A stretch of 64,000 nucleotides of DNA from Mesorhizobium_G sp050247155 (GTDB lineage Bacteria; Pseudomonadota; Alphaproteobacteria; Rhizobiales; Rhizobiaceae): assembly GCA_050247155.1 (NCBI GenBank), contig JBFWUS010000013.1:1-64000 (forward strand). Direction: 5' to 3'. Shown piece after piece: positions 17,279 to 25,790 of the stretch. The stretch's first letter is position 1. Each line of letters opens with the position of its first letter. Position numbers and translations under genes: made by a program. A model generated the notes under the pieces. It saw only the letters and a list, made by a program, of their open reading frames with translations, ran no database searches and was not told the origin of the DNA.

Positions 17279-17333
17279 GTCTTGTTTCCCCTGTTCGGTT
17301 TTCATGGAGGTTGATGTTCAGCCGCCTTGTTTG

Positions 17334-18446
17334 TCAGCCTTGGTCGAGGGCGCGGCAATCGCGTGCCGCCCAGCCGATCTTGATGCTTTCACCGGGCGAG
17401 CCCATGCTGATGCCCGCGCTGTTCGGGATCTTGACGATGAAGCCGGGCTGCGCGCACACCGTGGCCGACATGCGCAGGTGGTCGCCGTGGAAGACTACCT
17501 CGTCGACAGTCGCCTCGAAGCAGTTCTCGGCATTGGCGGCTGCATCGCCGACAACCACACGTTCGGGCCGGATCGACAGTGTCGTGCGCTCACCCGGCGC
17601 CGAGACGTTGATCGCGGCCGCGCGGATGCTCTGGCCGTTGCCGGCGTCGATCGTGCAGTTCTCGCCGTCGATCGCCTTGACCGTGCCGTCCAGCCGGTTG
17701 TTCTCGCCGATGAAACGCGCGACGAAGCTATTGACCGGCTCCTCGTAGATCTGCCTTGGTGGGCCGAGCTGCTGGATCTTGCCGCCGTTGAACACCGCCA
17801 CCCGGCTGGACATGGTCAACGCCTCGGACTGGTCGTGGGTCACATAGACCACGGTGACGCCCAGCCGCTGCTGGATGTGCATGATCTCGTACTGCATCTC
17901 CTCGCGAAGCTGCTTGTCGAGCGCACCGAGCGGCTCGTCCATCAGCACCAGCGACGGCTCGAACACCAGCGCGCGGGCAAGCGCCACGCGCTGCTGCTGG
18001 CCGCCGGAGAGCTGCCCCGGCAGGCGGCCGCCGAAGCTGTCGAGGCGGATCATCGCCAGCGCCTTGGCCACCCGCTCCGCCGTCTCGGCCTTGCCGATGC
18101 TGCGGGCCTCGAGCGGAAAGGCGATGTTCTCTGCGATCGTCATGTGCGGAAACAGAGCATAGCTCTGGAAAACCATGCCGATGTTGCGCTTTTGCGGCGG
18201 CATCGAGCCGATCGACGCGCCATCCAGGAAGATGTCGCCCGCCGACAGGCTCTCGAAACCGGCAAGCATCATCAGGCAGGTCGTCTTGCCCGAGCCGGAC
18301 GGCCCGAGCAGGGTAACGAACTCACCGCGCTCTATGCCGAGGTTGAGATCGGACACGACCTTCGCATGTCCGTCATAGCTCTTCTGGACGCCTGCGAATT
18401 CGACGAAGCTTCTTTGCGGGACGGCACCGCTGCGGGCATGCACCAC
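17334..18446 (-). CDS. Polyamine-type ABC transporter ATP-binding protein (PotA-like)
   Basis: About 370 residues from GTG 18446, which has GGGAG eight bases upstream. Longer in-frame starts up to 18596 have no such site. Motifs: Walker A GPSGSGKTT, Q-loop VFQSYALFPH, signature LSGGQQQRVALARAL, Walker B VLMDEPLGALDKQLR, H-loop YVTHDQSEA, and a C-terminal TOBE domain (LSIRPERVVVG). It is the ATPase of the PotBCD-like system encoded immediately downstream. The 245-bp gap before it holds a pair of direct repeats that may mark a second promoter inside the cluster. Confidence 0.9.
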   Translation of the reverse strand: MVHARSGAVPQRSFVEFAGVQKSYDGHAKVVSDLNLGIERGEFVTLLGPSGSGKTTCLMMLAGFESLSAGDIFLDGASIGSMPPQKRNIGMVFQSYALFPHMTIAENIAFPLEARSIGKAETAERVAKALAMIRLDSFGGRLPGQLSGGQQQRVALARALVFEPSLVLMDEPLGALDKQLREEMQYEIMHIQQRLGVTVVYVTHDQSEALTMSSRVAVFNGGKIQQLGPPRQIYEEPVNSFVARFIGENNRLDGTVKAIDGENCTIDAGNGQSIRAAAINVSAPGERTTLSIRPERVVVGDAAANAENCFEATVDEVVFHGDHLRMSATVCAQPGFIVKIPNSAGISMGSPGESIKIGWAARDCRALDQG

Positions 18447-18628
18447 TCTTACAGCTCCCTTTTCGAAGTCTCGCAGGCTTCGTCGGCCAGCGACACCATC
18501 GCCGAGACCTCTCCGGATTGCCTGGCGCCCGCCCTGCCACCGCCCCTGACGAACCATTGCGATCAAGGTGCAATCTCCCCTGACGGGTTGTTCCAAGTCC
18601 GGAACTTTCTCTTTCTATGATCGCTTGT

Positions 18629-18655
18629 GCCGTATTGTCAAGAGAAACGCCGTAT
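18629..18655. promoter_or_regulatory. Direct repeats GCCGTAT, 20 bp apart, upstream of the potA-like gene
   Basis: GCCGTAT occurs at 18629-18635 and 18649-18655. Each is followed by a copy of TGTCAAGA (after 0 and 4 bases). The same heptamer recurs inverted at 21220-21226, upstream of the kinase gene that begins this cluster. Two-turn spacing and recurrence at both promoter gaps suggest a shared regulator, possibly the divergent IclR protein. Confidence 0.35.
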
Positions 18656-18691
18656 CTCATGTCAAGACGGATAGGTGGCAGTCTGACGCAA

Positions 18692-19963
18692 TCATCCGAC
18701 CTTGAGAACCTGGTCGAGCGTATCGATCAGAAGATCGGCGTCGGACCGACCGAAGACGAGCGGCGGCCGGATCTTCAGCAGATTGGACGCCGGTCCGGTA
18801 AGGCCGACCAGAACGCCGCGGTGGCACATGTCATTGATGATCTTGCGTGCCCGCATGGGATCCGCCTGCCCCGTCGCGGTATCGACGATGGCGACGCCCA
18901 GGAACAGTCCGGCGCCCCTTACGGCGCCGACCGCGTCGCTGCGGCCAGCCAGCGCGCTCAGGCCCTCCTTGAGGTAGGAACCGACGACGCGCGCGTTGTC
19001 GCGCAGCTTTTCTCGCTCCAGCACATCGAGCACCGCAAGGCCGACCGCGGCGGACACCGGGTTGCCGCCGAACGTGTTGAAATATCGGTCGCGGGCAAAG
19101 AAGGCGTCCACGATCTCGCGTCGCGTCACCAGCACCGCCAGCGGATGGCCGTTGCCCATCGGCTTGCCGGTGGTGACGATGTCGGGAACGATGCCGAGGT
19201 TCTGGAAGCCCCACATCGCCGTGCCGGTTCTGCCGAGGCCGGGCTGCACCTCGTCGGCCACACACAGGCCGCCGGCCGCGCGCAGGCGCCGCAGCGCCTC
19301 GTCCAGGTAGCCAGGCGCCGGCAGTTCCAGGCCGTCCGTGGCGAACAGGCTGTCCATGTAGAACGCCGCCGGGCGGTGCCTATGAGCGGCGAGCGCTGCG
19401 ATCGCCGCATCGAAATGGTCGGCATAGGCGTCGGCGCCCTGCACCGAAGCCGTGGCGTCCGGCGGCGCCGGCACGGTCGCCAACCAGTGGTTGGGCCGCT
19501 CGGTCGTGCGCGTGGAGCAGTCGAGCGCGGACACGAAAGTAGAATTGCCGTGATAGGCGTGGCGGGTGGCGATCGCCCCGTCATTGCCCGTGAAGGCGCG
19601 AGCCAGCCGCCAGGCCAGGTCGTTGGCCTCCGTTCCGGTGCAGACGAACATGCAGGTGTCCAATCCCTGAGGCATGGTCGCCAGCAGGCGCTCGGCATAG
19701 TCGAGAACGGTTTCGTGCAGGTATCGCGTGTTGGTGTTGAGCGTGGCCGCTTGCCGCGTCAACGCCTCGACGACAGCGCTGTTGCAGTGCCCGACATGCG
19801 GCACGTTGTTGTAGGCGTCGAGATAGCGCTTTCCTTGGCCGTCGACGAGCCAGACGCCCTGCCCCGATACGGGATGGAACGGAAAGTCGTAGAACTGCCG
19901 CATACCAGGACCGAGGAGCTTAAGACGACGCTCCGACAGGGTGAGTGGGCCTGCCTGGCTCAT
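18692..19963 (-). CDS. Class III PLP enzyme, 5-phosphohydroxylysine/phosphoethanolamine phospho-lyase-like
   Basis: A 423-residue PLP enzyme of aminotransferase class III. The PLP lysine is in IVTTGKPMGNGHPLA, preceded by CVADEVQPGLGRTG. The segment RYLDAYNNVPHVGHCNSAVVEA with NTNTRYLHE is typical of the AGXT2L (phospho-lyase) branch rather than ordinary transaminases. These lyases remove phosphate and ammonia from O-phosphoethanolamine or 5-phosphohydroxylysine, giving an aldehyde. The start overlaps the stop of the kinase gene by 4 bp (ATGA), so kinase and lyase are co-translated. It is paralogous to the C-terminal third of the fusion protein at 59460-62513. Ordinary aminotransferase activity is the alternative. 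Confidence 0.78.
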   Translation of the reverse strand: MSQAGPLTLSERRLKLLGPGMRQFYDFPFHPVSGQGVWLVDGQGKRYLDAYNNVPHVGHCNSAVVEALTRQAATLNTNTRYLHETVLDYAERLLATMPQGLDTCMFVCTGTEANDLAWRLARAFTGNDGAIATRHAYHGNSTFVSALDCSTRTTERPNHWLATVPAPPDATASVQGADAYADHFDAAIAALAAHRHRPAAFYMDSLFATDGLELPAPGYLDEALRRLRAAGGLCVADEVQPGLGRTGTAMWGFQNLGIVPDIVTTGKPMGNGHPLAVLVTRREIVDAFFARDRYFNTFGGNPVSAAVGLAVLDVLEREKLRDNARVVGSYLKEGLSALAGRSDAVGAVRGAGLFLGVAIVDTATGQADPMRARKIINDMCHRGVLVGLTGPASNLLKIRPPLVFGRSDADLLIDTLDQVLKVG

Positions 19964-21027
19964 GGCTGTACTCCTGATGTCTCAACGGTCGGGTCTTCTG
20001 GAAACGGATAATCCGGGTTCAGCAGCCTGTCCGTCATGGCCGCAAGATCGCCATCCGCGATGATCTCCATCGTGCGCCATACCGATGTCTCGACCGAAGG
20101 ATCGAAATGGCCGCTGCCGGGATGCGTCAGGCGGCGGCCGGCGATGACGCCCATGCGCACCGCGAGGCGCGCGAGAATCAGCACCGGCAGCACGACAGCT
20201 TCGTCCTCGGTCAGCCGCGCTCCCTCGAAATAGCCGCCCACAACATCCGCGGCGGCGGCAACTGGATCGGCTTCGCCAAAGGTCTGGTGCGCCGCCGCCA
20301 CCGCCACCTCAAAGACGCGCGCCGACCGCACGGCGTCACCGAAATCGATGATGCCCGACAACGCGTCCGGCCGTGCCGGGTCGACCAGCACGTTGTTGCC
20401 GTTAAGGTCGTTGTGGATAGCCTGTACCGGCAGCCGGTCCAGGCGCGGCGCCACAACCGCATCGAACAGGCCGAGCGCGCGCTCGGCCAGGAGCCGCTGC
20501 TGTCGCACCTCGAAATGGTCCAGCAGCGGCCGCAGCTTGGCCGTGTGCTTAAGGTCCCAGATCAGGCCATGGTCGGGCACGCGCCAGTCGAAATTTTCCA
20601 GCGCCCGGTCGAGCCGCGCTGCGACACGGCCCAGTTCCCGGCGGAAAGCAGTGCTGCGCGGACGCACGGCGGCGACTTCGCCCGGCAGGCAGGTCAGCAG
20701 CCGCACCGGATGCATCTGCCCGCTCGCGCCCGCCGCCAGCCGCATCACGGAGCCGTCCGACGCTGCAATGAGCCGGGGGACAGGCAGATCGGGTGCGACC
20801 GCGGCCAGATGCAGCAGCAATGTGTTCTGGCTCGCCAGCGCCTGCCGGTCTTCCGCTGCGTTGGCGGCCTTGAGGATGAACGCCTGGCCGTCGGTCGCGA
20901 CGATGCGGAAATTCTGGTCGCGCTCGCTGGACAGGATCGCGGCCGATCCGGTGACGCCGAACAGTCCGGAAGCGAGCCGCTCAGCCTCTCGTTGCGAAAA
21001 ACGGGGCGTGGTCGCCTGTCCCGCCAT
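19960..21027 (-). CDS. Aminoglycoside-phosphotransferase-fold kinase, hydroxylysine kinase-like
   Basis: A 355-residue small-molecule kinase of the APH/choline-kinase fold. Start MAGQATTPRF. The catalytic loop is AIHNDLNGNNVLVD, the metal-binding DFG-like segment is GIIDFGDAVRS, and the nucleotide-binding N-lobe contains SSERDQNFRIVATDGQAFILK. This pattern matches the hydroxylysine kinase (AGPHD1) branch. It is coupled by ATGA overlap to the phospho-lyase-like gene. In mammals the same pair phosphorylates 5-hydroxy-L-lysine and then splits it to 2-aminoadipate semialdehyde, phosphate and ammonia. Homoserine, choline or ethanolamine would be alternative substrates. Confidence 0.78.
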   Translation of the reverse strand: MAGQATTPRFSQREAERLASGLFGVTGSAAILSSERDQNFRIVATDGQAFILKAANAAEDRQALASQNTLLLHLAAVAPDLPVPRLIAASDGSVMRLAAGASGQMHPVRLLTCLPGEVAAVRPRSTAFRRELGRVAARLDRALENFDWRVPDHGLIWDLKHTAKLRPLLDHFEVRQQRLLAERALGLFDAVVAPRLDRLPVQAIHNDLNGNNVLVDPARPDALSGIIDFGDAVRSARVFEVAVAAAHQTFGEADPVAAAADVVGGYFEGARLTEDEAVVLPVLILARLAVRMGVIAGRRLTHPGSGHFDPSVETSVWRTMEIIADGDLAAMTDRLLNPDYPFPEDPTVETSGVQP

Positions 21028-21207
21028 ATCGCGTCAACCGGCCGATCCAGTTGCCGCGACGGCGCGGCCACCTTCCCGCACCCGCTGTCCCCGGCACAAA
21101 CGCCCTTGCGGGAAACCTCGCGATGTTACGGCGCCTCGTGCGCCGAAGGAGAAGGACATGTCCCGGCCATGCGGCATTTTCCAAGTGTTCCGCTTGAGAA
21201 AACTGTG

Positions 21208-21228
21208 TTGCCTATTATGATACGGCAA
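21208..21228. promoter_or_regulatory. Imperfect palindrome TTGCC-N11-GGCAA upstream of the kinase gene
   Basis: It lies in the 361-bp divergent gap between the kinase and IclR genes, 181 bp from the kinase start. Its right arm includes ATACGGC, the reverse complement of the GCCGTAT repeats at 18629 and 18649. Candidate IclR operator. Confidence 0.35.
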
Positions 21229-21388
21229 TCGCTGCGTCAACAAGTCGTACCGTCGATTCGGCGGCGCGATTGGAGAGCGCGCCGGTGCCGCCGGGCATCT
21301 TGCGTCGCTCGCCGGAACCGAACAACTATCGGCTGGAAGGCGTCCGGATGAATACGAGTCTGGACGGCCACGCAACGAAAGGCACACC

Positions 21389-22219
21389 GTGAGCAAATCC
21401 GACGATCAAAGGCTTGGCGTGAAATCGGTTCATCTGGCGTTCGAGGTGCTTGAGGCGGTTGCCTTCGAGCCCGGGGAGATTGGCGTCAGCGAACTCGCCA
21501 ACAAGCTGCAGACCACGAAGGGAACCGTCTTTCGTCACCTGCAAACGCTCGTGGAAAGGGGCTATCTCATCCAGAACGCGGCGACCCAGCGCTACCGGGT
21601 TGGCGCCAGGGCCTACCTGATCGGCCGTGCGGCGGCCGAGCGTGTGGACATTATTACAGGTTCGCAGGATGCGCTGCGATCGCTTCGTGACGAGACCGGT
21701 GAGACCGTGGTCGTTTCCAGCCTCAGCAACCGTGGCAACATCGTGATGAACACGATGATCGGCAAGTCGCCGCTCGAAATCGGCGTCAAGGTGGGCAGCA
21801 TGCTCGAACCGCACGCCACCGCCCAAGGCAAGGCGGTCCTCGCCTTCGACAGTCAGGGCCTCATCAAGCAGTTGCGCCGCAGAGGCCTTGTCGGCCTGAC
21901 GCCGTACACCGTGACCGATATCGACGAGCTCGAGCGGCAGTTGGAAGCGGTGCGCACGAGGGGCTACGCAACGGCGGCGGAAGAAATGCTGCTCGGCATC
22001 AGCGCGCTTGCCGCGCCGGTGATGGACGGCTCCGGCAAGACAGTGGGCTCGATCGCCATCGTCGGCTCGATCCAGAATATCGGCCGCGAGCCGTCGCCCG
22101 AGCAGATCGAGGCGGTGCTGCGGGCCGCGCAAAGGGTTTCGTGGAATCTCGGCTATGTCGGGAACCTTCCCTTCGAGGCGCGCGGCGGCCGTGCAGCGGC
22201 GAAAAAGGCGGCCAGCTAG
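21389..22219 (+). CDS. IclR family transcriptional regulator
   Basis: A 276-residue regulator from GTG 21389 (AAAGG 7 bases upstream). The N-terminal winged helix-turn-helix includes IGVSELANKLQTTKGTVFRHLQ followed by TLVERGYL. The C-terminal IclR effector domain includes DETGETVVVSSLSNRG, GSMLEPHATAQGKAVLAF and AAPVMDGSGKTVGSIAIVG. It is divergent from the kinase/phospho-lyase/Pot-type operon and co-oriented with the 22434-29344 cluster, so it may control one or both. Its TAG stop is formed by the CTAG that begins a short intergenic element. Confidence 0.88.
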   Translation: MSKSDDQRLGVKSVHLAFEVLEAVAFEPGEIGVSELANKLQTTKGTVFRHLQTLVERGYLIQNAATQRYRVGARAYLIGRAAAERVDIITGSQDALRSLRDETGETVVVSSLSNRGNIVMNTMIGKSPLEIGVKVGSMLEPHATAQGKAVLAFDSQGLIKQLRRRGLVGLTPYTVTDIDELERQLEAVRTRGYATAAEEMLLGISALAAPVMDGSGKTVGSIAIVGSIQNIGREPSPEQIEAVLRAAQRVSWNLGYVGNLPFEARGGRAAAKKAAS

Positions 22220-22302
22220 AGCGGGATGGGTCATTCCATATCGCGTGACAATGTTTTGCTCTGCGTTCCAGAAACGTTGACGCATCCCGTTATTGCGGCT
22301 AG
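22216..22302. repeat. Short CTAG-bounded intergenic element (about 87 bp)
   Basis: Begins CTAGAGCGGGATG and ends CATCCCG...GGCTAG; inner arms CGGGATG (22222-22228) and CATCCCG (22283-22289) are inverted. The left CTAG supplies the TAG stop of the IclR gene. The first eight bases are shared with the ends of the larger elements at 31578 and 54005. Resembles the small intergenic mosaic repeats of rhizobia. Confidence 0.4.
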
Positions 22303-22433
22303 TGTCCTCCCCGATCGCCGAGGGCGCGTCGCGTCGTCGCTCCTGCATGCCAGAACGGACCATCGCGGTTTCCGGCAATCGCGGCCGGCAACCACCGTTT
22401 CTCGGCGACGTCATCTCAAGCGGAACGGATCGC

Positions 22434-23861
22434 ATGTCGACAAATCTCTTCATCAACGGAAAATGGTCAGCGGGTTCAGGCAAACGCCGGGGAGAGGCCC
22501 GCAACCCCGCGACGGGCGAAGTCATCGGCGAGGTCGCCTTCGCCGAGAAGGCGGATCTCGACGCCGCGCTGGCCGCCGCGGAGGAAGGGTTCCGCGCCTG
22601 GAGCCGCGTTTCCGCGTATGAACGCGCGGCCATCCTGCGCCGGGCCGCGAACCTCAGCCGCGAGCGCGCCGACGCCATCGCCCACGCCATCACGCGCGAA
22701 CAGGGCAAGCCGCTGTCGGAAGCACTGATGGAAGCGCGCGGCGCCGGCGATCACATCGACTGGTACGCCGAAGAAGGACGCCGCGCCTATGGCCGCGTCA
22801 TCCCGGCGCGCACTCCCAACACGCTGCAGATGGTGCTGCCCGAGCCGGTTGGACCGGTCGCCGCCTTCTCGCCATGGAACTTCCCGATCGGGCAGATCGT
22901 GCGCAAGATCGCCGGTGCGCTGGCGGCCGGCTGCTCCATCATCGCCAAGGCGCCCGAGGAAACGCCGACCTGCGTCGTCGAACTGGTGAAGTGCTTCGAG
23001 GAAGCAGGCGTGCCGGCCGGCGCGCTCAATCTGGTGTTCGGGGTTCCCGCCGAGATATCGCAGCACCTGATTGCGTCGAGCATCATCCGCAAGGTTTCCT
23101 TTACCGGCTCCGTGCCGGTCGGCCGGCATCTCGGTGAACTGTCGGCGCGCCACCTCAAGCGCACGACCATGGAACTGGGTGGCCACGCCCCCTTCATCGT
23201 CTGCGACGACGCCGATCCGGCTGCCGCTAGCGCCACCGGTGTCGCGCTGAAATTCCGCAACGCCGGGCAAGTCTGTGCTGCGCCGACGCGTTACCTTGTG
23301 CAGGACGGGGCTTTCGATGCCTTTGTTGAGGCTTTCGTCGCCGGCGCGGCGAAATTGAAGGTCGGCGACGGGGCGAAGGACGGCACGCAGATGGGGCCGC
23401 TCGCCCATGCACGCCGGCTGGACGCCATGGCCGGCTTCGTGCGCGACGCGGTCGAGGCCGGCGCCGAGCTACGCACCGGCGGCGGTCGCGTTGGCAACGA
23501 AGGCTTCTTCTTCGAGCCGACCGTGCTCGCCAACGTCCCGCTTTCGGCGCGTATCATGAACGACGAGCCGTTCGGCCCCATCGCCATCGTCAATCGCTTC
23601 TCCGAAGTGGAGGACGCAATCGCCGAGGCCAACCGCCTGCCCTTCGGGCTGGCCGCATTCGCCTTCTCGCGGCGGGTGGATCGCACCGACCGGCTGATGC
23701 GCGGCATCGAGGCCGGCATGGTCTCGATAAACCATTTCGGCATCGCCGCGCCGGAAACCCCGTTCGGGGGCATCAAGGACTCCGGCCACGGCAGCGAAGG
23801 CGGATCGGAGGGCATCCAGGCCTATTTGACGCCGAAATTCGTCAGCCAGTTGAATGCCTGA
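22434..23861 (+). CDS. NAD(P)-dependent aldehyde dehydrogenase (succinate-semialdehyde/GabD-like)
   Basis: A 475-residue aldehyde dehydrogenase starting at ATG 22434 (MSTNLFINGKWSAGS). Key segments are SPWNFPIGQIVRKIAGAL, the cofactor loop SFTGSVPVGRHLGE, catalytic Glu in TTMELGGHAPFIV, and catalytic Cys in FRNAGQVCAAPTRY. The C-terminal ETPFGGIKDSGHGSEGG is typical of the GabD branch. Possible substrates here are succinate, glutarate or 2-aminoadipate semialdehyde. The last would be the product of the hydroxylysine route next door. First enzyme gene of the plus-strand cluster after the IclR gene. Confidence 0.85.
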   Translation: MSTNLFINGKWSAGSGKRRGEARNPATGEVIGEVAFAEKADLDAALAAAEEGFRAWSRVSAYERAAILRRAANLSRERADAIAHAITREQGKPLSEALMEARGAGDHIDWYAEEGRRAYGRVIPARTPNTLQMVLPEPVGPVAAFSPWNFPIGQIVRKIAGALAAGCSIIAKAPEETPTCVVELVKCFEEAGVPAGALNLVFGVPAEISQHLIASSIIRKVSFTGSVPVGRHLGELSARHLKRTTMELGGHAPFIVCDDADPAAASATGVALKFRNAGQVCAAPTRYLVQDGAFDAFVEAFVAGAAKLKVGDGAKDGTQMGPLAHARRLDAMAGFVRDAVEAGAELRTGGGRVGNEGFFFEPTVLANVPLSARIMNDEPFGPIAIVNRFSEVEDAIAEANRLPFGLAAFAFSRRVDRTDRLMRGIEAGMVSINHFGIAAPETPFGGIKDSGHGSEGGSEGIQAYLTPKFVSQLNA

Positions 23862-23912
23862 GGCGGGACACTCGCTGCAAGAGGCGCCACCGGCACAGAT
23901 CGGGGAGTAGCG

Positions 23913-24269
23913 ATGAGCCTGGAGCTTATGAAGCGTTTCGGCGCGTTGTGGTCGGCCCGCGACCTCGACGGCTGCATGGAGTGCTTCAGCGACGACGCGG
24001 TATACGCCGCCGCGATCGGCCCGGAACCAGGGACAACCCATACCGGCAAGCCGGCCATCCGGGCGAAACTGGCCGAGATCTTCGCCGACGCCACCGTCTC
24101 ACCACTCGCCTGCGGGCGCTTCTTCCCGCATGGCGATACCGGCTTAATGGAGTGGTCCATCGACAAGCGGATGCCGGACGGCAAAACCAAGACGATCCGC
24201 GGCCTCGATCTTTACGAGTTCCGCAATGGGCGGATCACGCTCAAGGATTCCTACCGCAAGACTTTCTGA
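23913..24269 (+). CDS. SnoaL-like/NTF2-fold small protein
   Basis: A 118-residue protein with the alpha+beta cone fold pattern of SnoaL-like domains: MSLELMKRFGALWSARDLDG, CMECFSDDAVYAAA, and the repeated WSIDKRMPDGKTKTIRGLDLYEFRNGRI. Preceded by GGGGAG 5 bases from the ATG. It sits 51 bp after the aldehyde dehydrogenase gene and 81 bp before the transaminase gene. The family includes cyclases, isomerases and binding proteins. No catalytic residue pattern allows a specific call. Confidence 0.72.
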   Translation: MSLELMKRFGALWSARDLDGCMECFSDDAVYAAAIGPEPGTTHTGKPAIRAKLAEIFADATVSPLACGRFFPHGDTGLMEWSIDKRMPDGKTKTIRGLDLYEFRNGRITLKDSYRKTF

Positions 24270-24350
24270 GGACGTCCTCGGTCGCGAAAGGGGTTGCGGG
24301 AGAATGATGTTTCGTATTAAGTAACACCGTTTTGTAGAAACGAACGAGCC

Positions 24351-25712
24351 ATGACCAACCTGCTCCGTGACCGCGACATTGCCACCCATCTGCATCCGCA
24401 GACCAATTTCCGGCGACATGAGGAAATCGGGCCGCTGATCATCCAGCAAGGAGACGGCGTGCGCGTGCAGGACACCGATGGTCGCTGGTACGTCGAGGGC
24501 GTCTCCGGGCTCTGGTGCGCATCGCTTGGTTTCTCGAACCGGCGTCTGGCGGATGCCGCCCATCGGCAGCTCCTGACCATGCCCTATCAGCAGACCTTCG
24601 CGCATCGCTCAACACCGCCGGTGATCGAACTGGCGAGCCGCCTCATCGAGAAGGCGCCTTCCCCGATGTCCAAGGTGATCTTCCAGGCCTCGGGTTCGGA
24701 GGCCGTCGACACGGCCATCAAGCTTGCCTGGTACTACCATGCAGCCAAGGGTAACGAGCGGCGCCGCAAGATCCTGTCCCGTCAGGGCAGCTATCACGGC
24801 AGTTCCATCGCCTCGGCCAGCCTGACCGGCCTGCCCAACATGCATCGCGGTTTTGGCCTGCCGATGGACACCTTTATCCACGTGTCGCGGCCGCACTACT
24901 GGCGCGGCGCAGCGGCCGGTGAGAGCGAACGCGATTTCGCGGCACGTCTCGTGGCCGAGATCGAGGCGACGATCGAACGCGAGGGCGCCGACACGATCGC
25001 GGCCTTCTTCGCCGAGCCGATCATGGGCACGGGCGGCGTCGTGGTGCCGCCGGAGGGCTATTTCGAATTGCTCCAGCCGGTGCTCGCAAGGCATGACATC
25101 CTGCTGGTCGCCGACGAGGTAATCTGCGGCTTCGGCCGTACCGGGAACTACTGGGGCTCGCAGACCGTCGGCATGAAGCCCGACATGCTCACCTGCGCCA
25201 AGGGTCTCTCGGCGTCCTACTTCCCGATTTCCGCGCTGATGGTGAACGACAAAATCTATCAGGTGCTGGCGGACCGCACCGCCGAATTTGGCGGCTTCGG
25301 CCATGGCTACACCTATGGCGGCCATCCGGTCGGCGCGGCCGTGGCGCTGGAAACGCTCGATATCTACGACGAGATCGACGTCGTCGGCATGGTCCGCTCC
25401 CGCCAAGGGCAGTTGCAAGACGGCCTGCGCCGTTTCGCCGGCCACCCGCTGGTCGGCGAGGTGCGCGGTATCGGCTTGATGGCCGCGCTGGAATTCGTCG
25501 CCGACAAGGTTGCCAAGACGCCGTTCGAGAAACCCGGCAGCGTCGGCGCCAGGGTCGCCGCCGATCTCCAGGCGCAGGGTATCCTGTTGCGCGCGCTCGG
25601 CGATACGCTGGTCGTGGCGCCGCCGCTGATCGTCACCGAGGACGAGATGGCCGAAGTGCTGGACGCATTGGAAACGACGCTCGGCCGCATCACCGAGGCG
25701 GAGCAGGAATGA
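24351..25712 (+). CDS. Class III aminotransferase (omega-amino acid:pyruvate type)
   Basis: A 453-residue PLP transaminase. Features: YVEGVSGLWCASLGFSN, VIFQASGSEAVDTAIKLAWYYH (PLP phosphate binding), GSYHGSSIASASLTG, LLVADEVICGFGRTGNYW, and the PLP lysine in MLTCAKGLSASYFPISA. This is the BioA/omega-amine branch that uses beta-alanine, GABA, putrescine or other omega-amines with pyruvate. It could feed the GabD-like dehydrogenase two genes upstream. The gap before it contains CGTTT/AAACG-type inverted sequence (24327-24342) that may be regulatory. Confidence 0.86.
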   Translation: MTNLLRDRDIATHLHPQTNFRRHEEIGPLIIQQGDGVRVQDTDGRWYVEGVSGLWCASLGFSNRRLADAAHRQLLTMPYQQTFAHRSTPPVIELASRLIEKAPSPMSKVIFQASGSEAVDTAIKLAWYYHAAKGNERRRKILSRQGSYHGSSIASASLTGLPNMHRGFGLPMDTFIHVSRPHYWRGAAAGESERDFAARLVAEIEATIEREGADTIAAFFAEPIMGTGGVVVPPEGYFELLQPVLARHDILLVADEVICGFGRTGNYWGSQTVGMKPDMLTCAKGLSASYFPISALMVNDKIYQVLADRTAEFGGFGHGYTYGGHPVGAAVALETLDIYDEIDVVGMVRSRQGQLQDGLRRFAGHPLVGEVRGIGLMAALEFVADKVAKTPFEKPGSVGARVAADLQAQGILLRALGDTLVVAPPLIVTEDEMAEVLDALETTLGRITEAEQE

Positions 25713-25790
25713 TGACGCGCCAACCGGCCGCATGGGCGACGCACTGCGAGCGCGGCCGCGCCCCTGCGTACTATCGTCTGAGGTGACGAC

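Noticed and set aside
14804..17314. 836-codon plus-strand frame opposite the PotB and binding-protein genes
   Set aside because: Antisense shadow. The minus strand has signal peptide, permease and binding-protein motifs.
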